From JANLQB01 sp043735935 (lineage in GTDB: Bacteria > Verrucomicrobiota > Verrucomicrobiia > Chthoniobacterales > Chthoniobacteraceae), in assembly GCA_043735935.1 (NCBI GenBank), contig JAYTDO010000276.1:1-27345 (forward strand): a DNA stretch of 27,345 nt, in the 5' to 3' direction. Both the position numbers and the translations under genes were made by a program. This document shows, one piece after another, positions 25,863 to 27,345 of the stretch. Each line of letters starts with the position of its first letter. Positions within the stretch are counted from its first letter, which is position 1. Below the pieces are notes generated by a model. It was not told where the DNA came from. It did not search any database and saw only the letters and a list, made by a program, of their open reading frames with translations.

Positions 25863-26006
25863 GCGGTGGAGACTACGAGTGTCGGCCCGTATTTGCCAAA
25901 CGCGGAAATCAGGAGTGCCGGGTGTGGAAACTGCGCCGGGGGCATCTTGCGGGTTGCGCGAGTGGCGGGTGCCCGTTACATCTACGCCGCCAACAGCGCC
26001 GAAACT

Positions 26007-27083
26007 ATGGACACTGCCGTTAAATCCACCGATTACGCCCTGGCCCCGATCAACCAATCGCTCCAGCCGGCCGACAAAATCCGCCTGCTGCGGGAGATGC
26101 TCCGCATCCGCCGCTTCGAGCAGAAGGCGCTCAGCGAGTACACGAAGGGAAAGATGGGGGGGTTCATGCACCTCTACATCGGCCAGGAAAGTGTGGCCCT
26201 CGGCGCCTGTTCGCTCATGGGCGACCACGACCACGTCATCACCGCCTACCGCTGCCACGGGCACGCGCTGGCCGTCGGCATGACGATGAACGAGTGTATG
26301 GCCGAGCTTTTTGGAAAGACGACCGGCTGCTCGAAGGGGAAGGGCGGTTCGATGCATTTCTTTGCTCCGGACAAGAACTACTGGGGCGGCCACGGCATCG
26401 TCGGCGGCCAGACGCCGCTCGGCCTCGGCCTCGCCTACGGCATCAAATACAAGGGCCTCAAGGGTGCGGCACTCTGCTTCCTCGGGGATGGCGCCGTCAA
26501 TCAGGGCTGCTTCTACGAGTCGTTGAACATGGCGGCGCTCTTCGATCTGCCGGTCGTTTACGTCATCGAAAACAACAAGTACTCGATGGGCACCAGCCTC
26601 GAGCGCTCCTCCGTCATCGACCGATGCCTCGCCCAACGCGGCGAGGCTTTTTGCATCGATTGGGCGCAGGCGAACGGGGAGGACATCTACGAAGTCCGCG
26701 CCACGCTCCAGACGGCGATCGAACGCGCGCACAACGAATCGAAGCCGACCATCATCGAGTTCGACACGTATCGGTATTACGGCCACAGCGTCGCCGACTC
26801 GAAGCACAAGGGCGGCTACCGTGCCGAGGAGGAGATCGAAGTTTACAAACGCGAGCACGACCCCATCCAGCTCTTCAAGCGCCGGCTCATCGCCGAGAAG
26901 ATTATGACGGACGAGCAGTTCGAAGCGATCAGCGAAGCGGCCAAGGAGGAAGCCGCCGCGAGCGTCGTCTTCGCCGAGGAATCGCCGCTGCCGACCGACG
27001 CGAACATTTTCGAAGACGTCTACTTCGAGGTCGACCGCCAGACCGAAGCCGGGCGGACCGGCAAACATTTCTTTCACGACTAG
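26007..27083 (+). CDS. pdhA: Pyruvate dehydrogenase E1 component, alpha subunit
   Basis: From ATG 26007 the product is 358 residues, the usual length for the alpha subunit of heterotetrameric E1. Motifs include LREMLRIRRFEQKA, FMHLYIGQESVALG, YRCHGHAL, SKGKGGSMHFF, the thiamine diphosphate/Mg motif GDGAVNQG starting at 160 with Asn165, and ENNKYSMGT at 188-196. It decarboxylates pyruvate and passes the acetyl group to E2 lipoyl domains. The start was placed before KIRLLREMLR because the longer reading to 25080 overlaps the amidase on the other strand. pdhB begins three bases after its stop, so the two are one operon. Confidence 0.96.
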   Translation: MDTAVKSTDYALAPINQSLQPADKIRLLREMLRIRRFEQKALSEYTKGKMGGFMHLYIGQESVALGACSLMGDHDHVITAYRCHGHALAVGMTMNECMAELFGKTTGCSKGKGGSMHFFAPDKNYWGGHGIVGGQTPLGLGLAYGIKYKGLKGAALCFLGDGAVNQGCFYESLNMAALFDLPVVYVIENNKYSMGTSLERSSVIDRCLAQRGEAFCIDWAQANGEDIYEVRATLQTAIERAHNESKPTIIEFDTYRYYGHSVADSKHKGGYRAEEEIEVYKREHDPIQLFKRRLIAEKIMTDEQFEAISEAAKEEAAASVVFAEESPLPTDANIFEDVYFEVDRQTEAGRTGKHFFHD

Positions 27084-27086
27084 TCT

Positions 27087-27345
27087 ATGGCCCTCATCGA
27101 ATACCGCGACGCACTCAACCAGGCCTTTTCCGAGGAAATCGAGCGCGACCCGAACGTGGTCCTCATCGGCGAAGAAGTCGCCCAGTACGACGGCGCCTAC
27201 AAAGTCACCAAAGGCCTCTGGAAAAAATACGGCGACAAGCGGGTCGTCGACACGCCCATCAGCGAGGCGGCCTTCATCGGCATGGGCATCGGCGCTTCGA
27301 TGCTCGGGCTACGTCCCGTCATGGAGCTGATGTTCTGGAGCTTCG
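27087..27345 (+). CDS. pdhB: Pyruvate dehydrogenase E1 component, beta subunit (3' truncated by window)
   Basis: Only the first 86 codons are in the window. They read MALIEYRDALNQAF, VVLIGEEVAQYDGAYKVTKGLW, VVDTPISEAAFIGMGIGASM and RPVMELMFWSF, the typical N-terminus of E1 beta, which completes the thiamine-dependent active site with PdhA. The gene starts three bases after pdhA ends and continues past the window edge; E2 (and perhaps E3) genes are expected next but are not visible. Confidence 0.95.
   Translation, partial: MALIEYRDALNQAFSEEIERDPNVVLIGEEVAQYDGAYKVTKGLWKKYGDKRVVDTPISEAAFIGMGIGASMLGLRPVMELMFWSF

Noticed and set aside
25863..27077. Minus-strand extension of the amidase over pdhA
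   Set aside because: The pdhA motifs on the plus strand are unmistakable, and the amidase has a signal peptide beginning at ATG 25862.

Overview
The window is about 27.3 kb of GC-rich bacterial chromosome. Gene content points to Verrucomicrobiota, perhaps near Chthoniobacter/Spartobacteria. The pointers are a FGE-like domain fused to a kinase-like domain, a giant cyclase/kinase/WD40 protein ending in a carbohydrate-binding-like domain, a 'choice-of-anchor'/Calx-beta/cadherin surface protein, a fibronectin III protein of a type I associate with that phylum, and weak or absent Shine-Dalgarno sites. The phylum call is inference from gene style, not from a marker gene. No integrase, transposase, phage structural gene or CRISPR array was seen.

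Layout from left to right. (1) 2-2448: the 3' part of a membrane pseudokinase-FGE-like fusion, overlapped by a secreted protein of unknown function. (2) 2534-8231: a tight purine/ureide catabolism run of allE ((S)-ureidoglycine aminohydrolase), an HpcH/HpaI-aldolase-like enzyme and a single-chain xanthine dehydrogenase. (3) 8228-8998, minus: a fibronectin III protein whose upstream region carries nine copies of a 42-bp tandem repeat (9039-9416). (4) 9563-14167: a divergent cluster built around an MglA-type small GTPase. One arm is a REC-PATAN-roadblock response regulator plus a roadblock-like protein. The other is a large roadblock scaffold with a duplicated N-terminal module, MglA itself, and an MglB-like roadblock protein. 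(5) 14164-14630: a small membrane protein and tRNA-His(GTG). (6) 14639-19318, minus: a protein of about 1,560 residues with cyclase, Ser/Thr kinase, TM, 16 WD40-like units and a C-terminal ligand-binding-like domain. (7) 19432-20930: rnc (RNase III) and an exported glutathione peroxidase. (8) 20950-24964, minus: a 1,315-residue exported beta-rich surface protein with its own intrinsic terminator. (9) 25233-25862, minus: an exported XlyA/CwlA-type amidase. (10) 26007-27345: pdhA and the start of pdhB.

The best candidate for an under-described system is region 4. Four roadblock/LC7-type domains (two weakly supported), one MglA GTPase, a receiver domain and a PATAN (DUF4388) domain sit in five adjacent genes. 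This resembles the Myxococcus MglA/MglB polarity switch wired to a phosphorelay, but with different partners. A perfect 14-bp palindrome lies in the divergent promoter region. Also of interest are the single-chain eukaryote-like domain order of the xanthine dehydrogenase, the aldolase-like gene between allE and xdh, and the 42-bp array, whose period equals four turns of DNA.
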